Shown: piece by piece, positions 54,876 to 64,000 of the stretch | Layout of the letters: each line of letters starts with the position of its first letter | How positions within the stretch are numbered: position 1 is the stretch's first letter | Source: Dipteris shenzhenensis | Lineage: Eukaryota > Polypodiophyta > Polypodiopsida > Gleicheniales | Length of the DNA: 64,000 nucleotides | Assembly: GCA_047967505.1 (NCBI GenBank) | Contig: CM106540.1 | Strand: one strand, 5' to 3' | Notes under the pieces: model-generated | Database searches by the model: none | The model's input: the letters and a program-made list of their open reading frames with translations, nothing else | What the model was told of the DNA's origin: nothing | Made by a program: the position numbers and the translations under genes

Positions 54876-55048
54876 TGAGAGTGCTCTCAACGGAAGCAAG
54901 AACAGAAGAAGGAGAGAGAGAGAGATAGAGAGCCACACAAGTTTTGGTGGGTGCAGAACCACCCTAATCTTCTTTTTCATTCATTTATATATGTGTTTGA
55001 GTATTGTACATAACCGGGGTTAAGGCACAGTGACCTTTAACCCCCACA
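54876..55048 (-). repeat. 5' LTR (173 bp)
   Basis: Identical to 49,200-49,372 except one base in the GA run. A promoter would lie here in minus orientation; no clear TATA box was read. Confidence 0.97.
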
Positions 55049-55053
55049 ATACT
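55049..55053. repeat. target-site duplication (right), ATACT
   Basis: Matches 49,195-49,199. Confidence 0.95.
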
Positions 55054-55378
55054 AGATTCATACAACACTGAGGACCACAATGTCATCATAGATGATGTCC
55101 ACGTTCACTTGAGCACAAAGTTGCTAGAGGAAGTATTTTGGTTCCCAAAACCAAGACAACTAGCTTATGCTCATAAGTGTGATGCCTACTTCAATGAGGA
55201 TAGCTGCTCAAGTTCACAAGGCTTCCTCATTAGCAAGACATTTGATGAAGACCTAAGGGCAATCTGTAGATTCCTATCTGTGTATCATTGGCCTCAAGAA
55301 GAGCGAGTGCTATGTTCTCGTCTAGCAGTAGCATTGGAGGATGACCTTGCAGTGGATTGGTTTACCACTTTTGAATAG
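55054..55378 (+). pseudogene. right part of the ORF split by the copia insertion
   Basis: The open frame continues from the insertion point through EDHNVIIDDVHVHLSTKLLE, FWFPKPRQLAYAHKCDAYF and FLSVYHWPQEERVLCSRLAV to the stop at 55,376. About 125 residues join the fragment left of the element. No domain is recognised. The composition is that of a real protein, and downstream sequence remains coding-like after the stop, which suggests an older decayed TE protein. Confidence 0.55.
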
Positions 55379-57060
55379 GCATTCGAGTCCCAATCGAAGG
55401 CAGCAAGTGGGGGACAAATGCATTGCAAATGTCCCATCTATGCATGCTACATTACCACCTCCAATTGGCCAGGTACAATGACCCAATGCCCTTCCAGCAC
55501 TAGATGGAGCAGGCTCATCAGGCGCCAAAGATGATGAACATAACTCAAAAGAACAGGGTCAGGAGCAAAATTACCACACCGCCCAGTGTAGCAAAGAGTA
55601 CATGTAGAAATAGACTCTGGAGGGGAACAACAACAAGGGCACCTCTAAAGAGCATGCACAGGAATAGACTCTGGAGGGGAACAATGGCAAGGGCACCTTC
55701 GAGGAGCAGTTGGCACAAGGAAATTCTACTAAGGGGATAGATGAAAGTGATACCTCCCAAGGAGAAAGGGACAAATAAAGTAGTTTTCAAGGGAACAAGC
55801 AAATGTGACACGACGTAGCCTTAAGAGAGACACCCATTGAGTAGTGGCCTGAGCAAAAGACTAGTAGTACGAGATGACCCTGGCTAGAATACTTATACTA
55901 CCTCCGTCTCCCTCTGCCTTACGAGATATGCTCCGTCCTTGATCCATTCTCCCTTGATCCTCTATTGATGTAGAATAATTTCGAGGATTGGAATACCACC
56001 GAGTCCTAGTGGCAGATCCTGAGGGAGAACATGGTACATGCAACGCAAAACCTAGACTACCTAGCCAACCACTATATCCCTCCCCAATCTTTGGATCACA
56101 ACTTGTTTCTTCAGATGTGGTACTAGGAGGAGTTGTTTAGGTTCTTTGAGGAGCAAAAGGTGAGCTTGAGATGGGTTGAGGTAGACCTGGCACGAGCGAC
56201 GGTTGAGTGTAAGAGCCCATAGGTGCAAGAAGATTATTAGAAATAGGACTCCCCATCCGAAAATCAGCTCCTGGATGGAATCCGTGAGATGAGTCAAATT
56301 GCCAAAAGAACCGAATGGGGACTATCTTTTACTAAGTAGGTAGTGGGGTATGGTATGAGCAATAATGCGTTATGCTCGACGGGGTGGTAAGTTATGGATA
56401 CGTGTCTTTCCTTACAACTAGATAGCAGAAGGGTGGTACACGACGAGTTGCTTCAGAACTACTCCTTGCTGCTGAGCCAAACTCACACCGAACTATAGAT
56501 GGACTTTGGCAATATCAAATGTGAGGTGGATAGACTATAAACGATTGTTACCAAAGCGAGCTCATGAATGTTGTAGGGGCCAACATCAAGCTTCAAGATA
56601 TGTTGGCGACAATGCGACAGACAAGGGTCGACCCAAAGTTCTTCCAAGCGGCCCAGGCTCAGGTAGAGGTATTACAAAAAGAGATTTCTCGGCTACGTCG
56701 TATGGCTACCGATCCTGAGGACTTAAGGGAGGAAAATACTCAATTGTAGGAGAAGTTGGTGCAATATGCCCAACTTCAATCCCTTATCCAACTCCTCCAA
56801 GATCTCGACGAGCACCCTCACAAACTACCTTAGAGACAACCACCAAACAACGATGACTCAGTAGCCGGCAAGCTGGTGTGTGTGAATTTTCTCAGGCTAA
56901 CAATCAAATAGGTACCCTGAATCGAAGGTGAAGGTACCTCAAGCACTAAGGCAGTGGAGGAAGTAACGGCCCAAATAGTCCTCTTACTTGATGTAGTAGG
57001 CCGAATCAAATATATAAGCATGGCCACCTAGACTTGCTACAATTTTGCAGATGCCGCAAT
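55379..57060 (+). pseudogene. decayed gag-like/coiled-coil coding region
   Basis: Coding-like blocks on the + strand with many stops: a 54-bp direct repeat with TAGACTCTGGAGGGGAACAA (55,611 and 55,665), then NLDYLANHYIPPQSLDHNLF and FFEEQKVSLRWVEVDLARAT (about 56,050-56,210). These are followed by NVVGANIKLQDMLATMRQTR, a QVEVLQKEISRLRRM coiled coil (56,567-56,749) and LVQYAQLQSLIQLLQDLDEH. The arrangement resembles the gag region of a plant retrotransposon, but no diagnostic motif was found. Confidence 0.45.
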
Positions 57061-57785
57061 ACAAGTTGCAATTTTTGGCAGACAGTTGTGACATGGGTAT
57101 TCAAACATTTGATCAGGTTTTTGATGCTGAGCCAATTTTGCCAAGGCAAAAGCTTTTGGAGGCCATGCTAGTATCTAAAGTCTTGCACCGAGTACTAGGC
57201 TGGGAAGGAGTGGCCTACATCTAGATTTATGTGATCAATGGAGATTATGATTCCCACTATGACGTATGAAAAGTTATTGCATCTAATGGAAAACCACAAA
57301 GATGTATGAAGAGTTGTTGCATCTGAATGGAGATTATGACAGCTACTAAGACATATGAAGAGGTGTTGCAATGAACCGTCACCTTAGAGAAGGGAAAAAT
57401 CACCAGGAAGAAGATGAAAAGTTGGAGAAGGATACCAACGAGGAAGAGACCAAGGAAGAGGTTTCCTCACAAGAAAATAAAAATACTATGGCATCAAAAA
57501 TAAAGAAGGAACTCCAAGAATTTTGCAAATTGGAAGTCCTAGTTTTCAAACTAAAAGACATTCAAAGTGCTTAGTTGCCCAAGAGGGTCAATGATAGCAC
57601 CTTGGACATGTTAACATGAAATCGAAAACATCGGGTGGCCCAATCAAGGTATGACCCGTTAGTGGTACCAAGCATGGAGATTCTGCAAGGGTTACCTACT
57701 AGTAATGATATCCACATGTCCAAATCTAGCATTATCTTCAAGGAAGAGATGGAAATTTTATCAATACTCAAATATGTTGAGATGG
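57061..57785 (+). pseudogene. further decayed coding-like fragments
   Basis: A block containing ILPRQKLLEAMLVSKVLHRV (about 57,130-57,200) and the 67-codon Glu/Lys-rich ORF at 57,371-57,574 occur on the + strand. A duplicated phrase (ATGAAGAGTTGTTGCATC and ATGAAGAGGTGTTGCA) marks a small local repeat. The family is unknown; it may continue the preceding remnant. Confidence 0.35.
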
Positions 57786-59440
57786 AAACGAATGTGGCTA
57801 AGAATCCTCATTGAAGTAAAATGAATCATTAGTCTACCCATTGTATGCCCCTACTTGCCCTCCTTCAAAAGTTCTTTTAGCATTCTTTAAGCAAAAAATG
57901 GCACGCGAGAAATGATTGTTAATACCAACTAAGAAGGATATCCCTCATAGACCTTTCAACACACAAGTACAACCTTCTTATTTCATCTAATACATTTAGG
58001 AGTGGTGATTACTTCTATCATAAACCAAACCTTTTAGCCTTTGATTATGTGCACTAGCAAGTGTTCAAGAAAGAAAGAAGCTACAAGGTAACAAATATGA
58101 AATAAGGTGTCATACCCTTAGGATCCTAGGATGAATTGTGCCCTAATTACATCTTGAAAAAGAAGGATAAAGAAGTGCAAAAGTAGCATGGGCCCTACTT
58201 TGTTATATATCAAAACACAAAAGGCTGGGCCCATGGCATGTGAGTGAGTTCAAAGACTCCTTTGCGAGTTAGTGACCAAATTAATACATATCTAAATCTA
58301 ACAAACTAACATTACTATAAAGTGTAAAGAAAGGATGTATATAAAGTGAAATGCCATGAAAAACAAAATGTAGCTTCAAGTCCTTAATGAGTATTTCACA
58401 TTCTCCTATGATATTGGTTTGTTAGAGGATAATTCAAACTATGTATTGTCATGGGAGTGGGAGTTGATACTAAAATATTGATGGCAATGGGTAGTGAATC
58501 TTGGGAGAACCCATGTGCATTCTTCTTTGATGAAGTGCAAGATCTTTCAGTGTCATGGATTGTTGAGCTTATATGAGCTGTGATACAGGGTCCTATGGCA
58601 TGGCAACCAAGAGCAACATTTGTCATATTTATCACAAATACACAACGGGATGCATTGTTTTTTAGTTTGGCATCTGCATTATGGGGCATGATTTGGAAAG
58701 GTGTTGCATGATATGGTATTACTGCATGAGCATAATTACGTAGGTGGCACTAGCATCCAAATCTTACAACCCATGATGGTTGCATTTATGCATAGGGATA
58801 ATTGTTTGACATTCGAAGTTCCCCAAAAAACTCTTGGGCTCTTTTTCAAGAGAAAGAAACATTAAAAATAATCTCGTCTTTGCTTGACTATCGATGTCCA
58901 AATCATCCTTCCTTGATAGAAGAGATGGCAAAAGCATATCGGATGAAAGGTTGGAATGTGGCATTTTGTATGGAAAGGGGTTAGTTGCAAAAATTACACT
59001 ACGATAAAGGTATCGATGTGATTATCATTGATGCTTCCCATCAGATTGAGTACCTTGATACTTACTTGAGTTGCATGCCTACATTCTGTAATAAAGAGGA
59101 AGTGAGATCAAATGTGGACTCAAGTAAGAAAGTACATGATAGCTTGGGGACTCGAGTAAGAAAGTCACAGAGAACTCAAACTCTACTACTAAATCTGAGG
59201 ATCGTAGAGCTCTCTGCATTTAGGGAATCTAAGACCAGTAGCTCTACATTAGAGACCTCACATCTAGAACTACATGCAAAGATGAAAATGGATAAAAGAT
59301 TGCAAAGGACCATTGAGGTTCCATTGGTCATAAGGGAAGGAAAAAACCAAGGAAGAAAGCTGAATTGTTGTAGTGGAAGGAAAAGGAGGTGTAAATCCAA
59401 AGCAGGAGAAGTCAAAAGGAGGTTATTTTGAAGGGAGAGG
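57786..59440. other. mostly unassigned, coding-like scraps
   Basis: The ORFs at 58,802-58,984 and 58,985-59,431 (+) have acceptable composition (LLDYRCPNHPSLIEEMAKAY, GIDVIIIDASHQIEYLDTYL) and may be pieces of one protein separated by a stop at 58,982. No family is recognised. Confidence 0.35.
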
Positions 59441-60080
59441 GAATGAAGAATCATTATATCTCATTGGGCTAGACTTTAATAATAATCTAATCCATAACAT
59501 GGACTCCAAGGAACATGCTAAAGATGCATGGGATGAGTTGAACATTATGTTTTGAAAGCAAAGAATCAAGAAATATATCTCTAGATTTATTTCTATGGGG
59601 TTAAAATGAGCTTCAATGAATCCTTTGTGCATTTGTGAACAAGATAAAAACATATCATGACCCAATAGGAAGACTGAGAGGCAAAGCTAGGAGAAAAGGA
59701 CACAATTGTGGTCCTCCTAAAGAGTATGCCTAAAGAATACAATGCATTGACAACAACCTTGAATAATATTATTGATCTAATATCTGAGGGATATGTGCCA
59801 TCTGAATTGAACCATAAAGGAAGATGAAAGCAACTACATCAATAATAGACAACTATGAAGAACAAGCACTCTTTAACAAAGTAATTAAGAAGTATTACCA
59901 TTGTGGAAGAATGGGTCACTATTAAAGTGGATGCAAATTGAAGACCAAACCAAAGTGTACCTATTGCAAAAAGACAGGACACAAGGAAGAAGATTGCAGA
60001 TTGAAGAACCAAAAGGCCAACTACATGAAGCCTTCATCAAGCAATGAGAGGATTAATGATAGCATGTTCTAAAACCCACA
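59441..60080 (+). pseudogene. copia gag remnant with two zinc knuckles
   Basis: Reads DSKEHAKDAWDELNIMF, then (other frame) TIVVLLKSMPKEYNALTTTL, the UBN2-type gag domain. Two knuckles in one frame follow: 59,893-59,934, where the first Cys is Tyr and a stop lies inside, and 59,956-59,997, CTYCKKTGHKEEDC, which matches CX2CX4HX4C perfectly. No protease or pol follows, so it is a 5' fragment of a dead element on the + strand. Confidence 0.75.
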
Positions 60081-61216
60081 AAGACAAACTTTACCACCTT
60101 AATCCATGATTGTAAATGGTCACCATATGAGTTTTCTTCTATCATGCCTAACCACTTGAGAGGAGTTATTCATGCACCTAGGGGAGATTGACATGTTGTA
60201 ATACCACACTCTACCACCATAAGTACAAATGTATGCACCAAACAAAGGTGATTGATTTTTACCTTTTGCAACTCACATCTTGCCACCTTGCAATAACCCA
60301 TACATCATGGCACTAACGGGAGGTGTTGAGAGTTGTGCCATGAGCACATAATGGAGATAAGGTATGAGTAAAGGTATGAAGCAAGAGCATGTTGTCACAT
60401 GGCAAGGAGGCCTTTCTTCGCATGTAAGAAATGCAAGTATATACTCCACTCATATAAAAGGGAGGCTATTTTCATGCAATAACATAATCAAACTCTCAAG
60501 TCTCTCTAAGTCTCAATCTTGTAACCTAATTGAACTTGAGTCTATGCTTGTCTAGTCTAGCTCTTCATCATGTGTACTTAGAATTTATTCATAATATATT
60601 AGCCTAGGCACTCCATGGATCCTAATGTACTCATGTTTTAACAGGTTGTAAGTTGACTCCACATATAAGCATGTTGACATAAAACTAGTGTACATGACTT
60701 GGAGGATTGTTCATAAAGAGCTTGAGGTAGGAAACCAGTTGCGACCTCTAATGTGAGATTTTGAAAAGCTTTTGATGTATTTAGGAGACTATCACGAGCT
60801 ACATGATTTACTATAATGGCCTATGCTAGGCTAAAGAAATAGATTAAAATAGTGAAGAAACAAAGGCTTGAAACTTTAGAGTAGGGCAGAAGGGTATATG
60901 AATTGGTACAAATGCATGGGCATAGGCTATAGTTGGAAAGTTGCAGTTCAAAATGGTGGTTGAGCTAGTGCATAATGGGCATGCCAAAGTGAGGTGAAAG
61001 GTAGCATTAAAAGATAAAAGAAGTGCACAATAAGGAGGATGGGATGAGGTGCGAGGAAGATTGGTAGAAGGGGAGATGTATGTACAAAACAATAAAAAAG
61101 AAGAGATCGACACAGCGAAGGAGAAGCTGGAATGTGGTAATGATGGATTTGAGGGAGATATATGGACTAGATATTGCAAGGACGAGGGCTCAACATAGAT
61201 GGAAAAAGACAATAAT

Positions 61217-61217
<1 letters not shown>
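60081..61217. other. unassigned DNA
   Basis: No protease, integrase or RT follows the gag remnant. ORFs are short and without motif. Confidence 0.4.
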
Positions 61218-61286
<69 letters not shown>

Positions 61287-61298
61287 AGGGAGGGAGGG

Positions 61299-61342
<44 letters not shown>

Positions 61343-61389
61343 TTTCAGATTATTACTAAAATAATCTTTAGTTGCGAGAGAGAGAGAGA

Positions 61390-61441
<52 letters not shown>

Positions 61442-61474
61442 TTTTCAGATTATTAAAATAATCTTTAGTTGCAA
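61218..61474. repeat. compound GT/GA microsatellites with duplicated flank
   Basis: (GT)n then (GA)n from about 61,218 to 61,337, a second GA tract at 61,377-61,438, and after each tract a near-identical ~38-bp flank (TTTTCAGATTATT ... AATAATCTTTAGTTGC). The tract plus flank has therefore been duplicated. Confidence 0.9.
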
Positions 61475-62556
61475 GATGCTTAACAAGTCCAAACTAAGTT
61501 GATAAAAGTTGGCGCATGTGTTGATTCATTGAATTCAACCATATCACTTGGGTCTACTTGGCTACATGGAAATATAGTTTTTAGTAAACCTTCTTACATT
61601 GAGAGTGATAGCTTTGAAAAGAGATCACTCTTTGTGCTTACACCACTTTATAGTGAGCTTGAGATAACTTTTTGATGCCAATAGGCAAGTCATCATACTC
61701 GTTTAATACATGTTTTGAATGTTTTCAATAGCCGCTCTTCTGATATTGTTGAAAGATACCTATAGGAAGGGGGAGATATTCCAATGAAGACCTAGTCCAT
61801 GATGGCAAGTGGAGAGAAGTTCAATGGATGAGAAGAATTTGAGACTCTCATGAAGGAAAGCTCTAAAGTGCAATCCAAAGTAATGGCCATGAGGAACCCT
61901 GCAAATTGGGGCATGGATCCATCTATGCTCAGGTGGAAAGAATTTCAAGAGACATGCTTGTGTGACAAGCTTAGGTTAGCCCAGCTTCCTTATGAGTACT
62001 CTCCTTTTTAGGAAGGGACTTGGTGGTCTTGATGTATGTCTTTCAACATTAGAGAGCAAAATAAGAGCCACACTAAGAGCTCAGGAAAAGGGAGTGGCAG
62101 TAGAATTTGGTTTGAGAAGAGCATTTAAAAGGCACAAGATTGATCTTGGAGAGAATGTGAGTTGTGAAAATGCTACAAATCATGAGGAGGTCAATGCGTG
62201 TTGGTGGCCTTTGATGGCTTTGGGTGGGATGCAAATCAAGATGTATAAGAGATGAGAATGATGAGAGTTGGAGATGAGACTCATTGTGTGTTGTGGAAGT
62301 GATTCTCAAGGAGGGCTTTCAAATTGTTTGCTTAAACGTGAGAGGGTGATAGTGAGTGAAATGTGGACACAAGCTAGTGAGGGATTGAAGAGAAGCGTGT
62401 AGAGCGTCGAGACACACGAGGCCATAAGGCTATGGAAGTGACACGTGGCAGGATAGGACCAGAATGAAAGCATAATTCGAGAAAAAAGCTCCACCGCCCT
62501 TTTTATCTTTTGAATTTGGAAAAACGTTAAAAGGAACTTTGAGCTGAATCACTTTC
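61475..62556. other. unassigned DNA and distal PDX1 upstream region
   Basis: No gene is recognised. Weak coding-like stretch 61,800-62,010 (MAMRNPANWGMDPSMLRW) of unknown origin. Composition changes to the GC-richer PDX1 promoter after about 62,500. Confidence 0.35.
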
Positions 62557-62558
62557 CT

Positions 62559-62564
62559 ATAAGA
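62559..62564 (+). promoter_or_regulatory. candidate TATA box of PDX1
   Basis: TATAAG in a CCTATAAGAGTCGG context, 287 bp before the start codon. It would place transcription start near 62,590 and leave a C/T-rich 5' UTR of about 255 bp. Confidence 0.45.
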
Positions 62565-62845
62565 GTCGGCGCCCATCACACCCTCTCCCACCCACTCATC
62601 TTCTGCTGCCTGCTTCGCCAGCCTCTCCGCTTCCTCGAAACGCCTCTTCATTAATCCTCCAAGGGCTTCCAATCGTAGCAGCTCTTAGCCCAATCTCTAG
62701 TCCGCCTTTTCCCTGCCTCCGTTAGACTCCTGCATAGTTGTTCTGCTATTGTATGCTTTCCTAACGTAGATGACCGGGCTGAATTTTTGTAGTTGAATGC
62801 AGATTTGAGCTTTTCCGCCTCTTCGCTGAGGAGGCTCCCTCCACC

Positions 62846-63775
62846 ATGGCGAGCAACGGTGTCGTCACAGTCTACGGAAACGGCGCCATCGCTGACCCCA
62901 AGAAGTCCTCCTATGCTGTCAAGGTGGGGCTTGCTCAGATGTTGAGAGGTGGTGTGATCATGGATGTAGTTAACGCGGAACAGGCCAGGATTGCAGAGGA
63001 GGCCGGTGCAGCTGCCGTCATGGCGCTGGAGCGCGTCCCTGCGGACATCAGGGCAGAGGGTGGAGTTGCAAGGATGAGCGACCCAGGCCTCATCAAAGAG
63101 ATTAAGAATGCCGTGACCATTCCTGTCATGGCGAAGGCACGAATAGGGCATTTCGTGGAGGCTCAAGTACTGGAGGCTATCGGCGTCGATTACATTGACG
63201 AAAGCGAAGTTCTTACCCCCGCGGATGATGTGAACCACATCAACAAACACAACTTCCGCGTTCCCTTCGTCTGTGGATGCCGCAACCTGGGAGAAGCCCT
63301 TCGCAGAATCGTAGAAGGTGCGGCCATGATTCGAACCAAGGGAGAAGCCGGGACTGGCAACATCATCGAGGCGGTGCGTCATGTTCGGTCCGTGCTCGGG
63401 GAGATTCGGAAGCTACAAAGCCTGGACGACGACGAGGTGTTCACTTTTGCCAAGGAGATAGCTGCACCGTACGAGCTCGTCCGGCAGACAAAGCAGTTGG
63501 GGCGTCTTCCGGTGGTTAATTTTGCGGCAGGAGGGGTTGCTACACCAGCTGATGCGGCTCTGATGATGCAGCTGGGCTGTGACGGAGTATTTGTGGGATC
63601 AGGCATTTTCAAAAGCGGGGATCCTGCTCGACGTGCAAGAGCTATCGTTTCGGCAGTTACTCACTACAACGATCCTAGTGTCATTGCGGAGGTGAGCTGT
63701 GATTTGGGAGAACCCATGGTTGGTATTAATTTGAGTGACAGAAAAGTAGAGAGATTTGCTGAAAGGTCTGCTTAA
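62846..63775 (+). CDS. PDX1: pyridoxal 5'-phosphate synthase subunit PDX1, single exon
   Basis: A 309-residue protein of normal family length. The start is clear: CCACCATGGC is an ideal plant context, and [15 protein letters not shown] matches plant PDX1 N-termini. The (beta/alpha)8 core is complete: [20 protein letters not shown] with Asp40, [11 protein letters not shown] with Lys97 (the lysine that binds ribose 5-phosphate), [34 protein letters not shown] with Lys165 (the second, product-transfer lysine), and [13 protein letters not shown] and GVFVGSGIF for phosphate binding. PDX1 forms a dodecamer that combines ribose 5-phosphate, glyceraldehyde 3-phosphate and ammonia from the PDX2 glutaminase to make vitamin B6 in the cytosol. 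No frameshift is present. Plant PDX1 genes are commonly intronless, so this need not be a retrocopy. Confidence 0.98.
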   Translation: MASNGVVTVYGNGAIADPKKSSYAVKVGLAQMLRGGVIMDVVNAEQARIAEEAGAAAVMALERVPADIRAEGGVARMSDPGLIKEIKNAVTIPVMAKARIGHFVEAQVLEAIGVDYIDESEVLTPADDVNHINKHNFRVPFVCGCRNLGEALRRIVEGAAMIRTKGEAGTGNIIEAVRHVRSVLGEIRKLQSLDDDEVFTFAKEIAAPYELVRQTKQLGRLPVVNFAAGGVATPADAALMMQLGCDGVFVGSGIFKSGDPARRARAIVSAVTHYNDPSVIAEVSCDLGEPMVGINLSDRKVERFAERSA

Positions 63776-64000
63776 CTGTTAAAACTTATAGTTTTGATTT
63801 GGTCTGTATCGACACTCGCGTCCTGCGAGTGTTGTGTGATTCCTAATATTGGAGAGAAAAGGCCTTACTCTCTGGCCGCTTTGGATTGTCGTTTGTAATG
63901 GGCCGTTTTTTGGTCAAAGATGTATGGAACTTATGGTAGTCTTCAGACATTATTCGTATAAATGTTTCCATGCTGGTTGAAGTACCAGGACGTTGTCCCT
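63776..64000 (+). other. 3' flank of PDX1
   Basis: T-rich sequence after the TAA, probably 3' UTR. TTTGTAATGG and ATAAAT words could serve as weak polyadenylation signals, but no canonical AATAAA is present before the window ends. Confidence 0.4.

Larger units (their letters stand above)
49200..55048 (-). mobile_element. complete-structure Ty1/copia retrotransposon, 5,849 bp
   Basis: Two 173-bp LTRs with TG...CA ends, a 5-bp target duplication (ATACT), a tRNA-iMet-type primer site, a polypurine tract, a 1.4-kb leader and gag-pol in the copia order (gag, protease, integrase, RT, RNase H), all on the minus strand. The LTRs differ at one of 173 bases, so the insertion is young. The coding region nevertheless has at least four lesions, so this copy could not encode its own functional polyprotein unless the lesions are assembly errors or arose after insertion. 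Confidence 0.97.

Noticed and set aside
62651-63382. 243-codon minus-strand ORF
   Set aside because: Antisense shadow of the PDX1 coding sequence.
62846-63775. PDX1 as a processed retrogene because it lacks introns
   Set aside because: Plant PDX1 genes are typically intronless; there is no poly-A tract or flanking duplication, and the upstream region looks like a native promoter.

Overview
This is land-plant nuclear DNA dominated by transposons. The evidence is two single-exon plant genes (a VFB-type F-box/LRR gene and a PDX1 vitamin B6 gene), Ty1/copia retrotransposons primed from a tRNA-iMet-like site, a CACTA/EnSpm element with TNP2 transposase remnants, GT-AG introns, many microsatellites, and no bacterial-style operons. 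Gene density is very low and most TE coding regions are decayed, which suits a large repeat-rich genome (fern, lycophyte or gymnosperm are plausible). The lineage cannot be fixed from this sequence alone.

Layout. 1-0.9 kb: 3' part of a copia pol (+). 0.9-4.4 kb: non-coding, with duplicated CA-flanked segments and a (TC)40 tract. 4.4-6.05 kb: decayed spliced gene of unknown family (-). 6.3-9.6 kb: about ten copies of a ~68-72 bp hairpin element plus a larger foldback, interrupted by an LTR-like block at 8.5-8.95 kb. 9.7-10.0 kb: purine-rich repeat with an inverted partner at 46.7-47.1 kb. 10.3-11.2 kb: exact tandem duplication of a transposase-like fragment. 11.2-19.3 kb: mostly unassigned, with tandem repeats and coding-like scraps. 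19.3-20.8 kb: F-box/LRR gene (-) with a GC-rich upstream region. 21-27 kb: repeats, a G-quadruplex motif and a diverged ~1 kb duplication. 27.3-37.3 kb: old copia material on the minus strand (related LTRs at both ends, broken gag-pol, an identical 340 bp tandem duplication of the gag start) with another decayed ORF in the middle. 37.4-38.6 kb: palindromic modules. 38.8-43.2 kb: broken TNP2-type CACTA transposase (-). 43.2-47.2 kb: CACTA-like subterminal repeats, a 1.1 kb pyrimidine tract and a 13-bp minisatellite. 47.5-48.3 kb: an unbroken three-exon ORF (+) ending close to a CACTA right terminus at 48,865. 49.2-55.05 kb: structurally complete copia element (-) with 173 bp LTRs differing at one base and a 5-bp target duplication; its coding region is nevertheless broken in four places, and it interrupts an older ORF. 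55.05-62.2 kb: decayed gag-like and coiled-coil ORFs and GA microsatellites. 62.8-63.8 kb: PDX1 (+).

The only two genes likely to serve the plant are the F-box/LRR gene (ubiquitin-ligase adaptor) and PDX1 (pyridoxal phosphate synthesis). They are unrelated in function. Everything between is the record of transposition, tandem duplication and foldback formation. The observations most worth a second look are the hairpin family at 6.3-9.6 kb, the palindromes at 38.0-38.4 kb, the intact spliceable ORF at 47.5-48.3 kb, and the young but coding-dead copia element.
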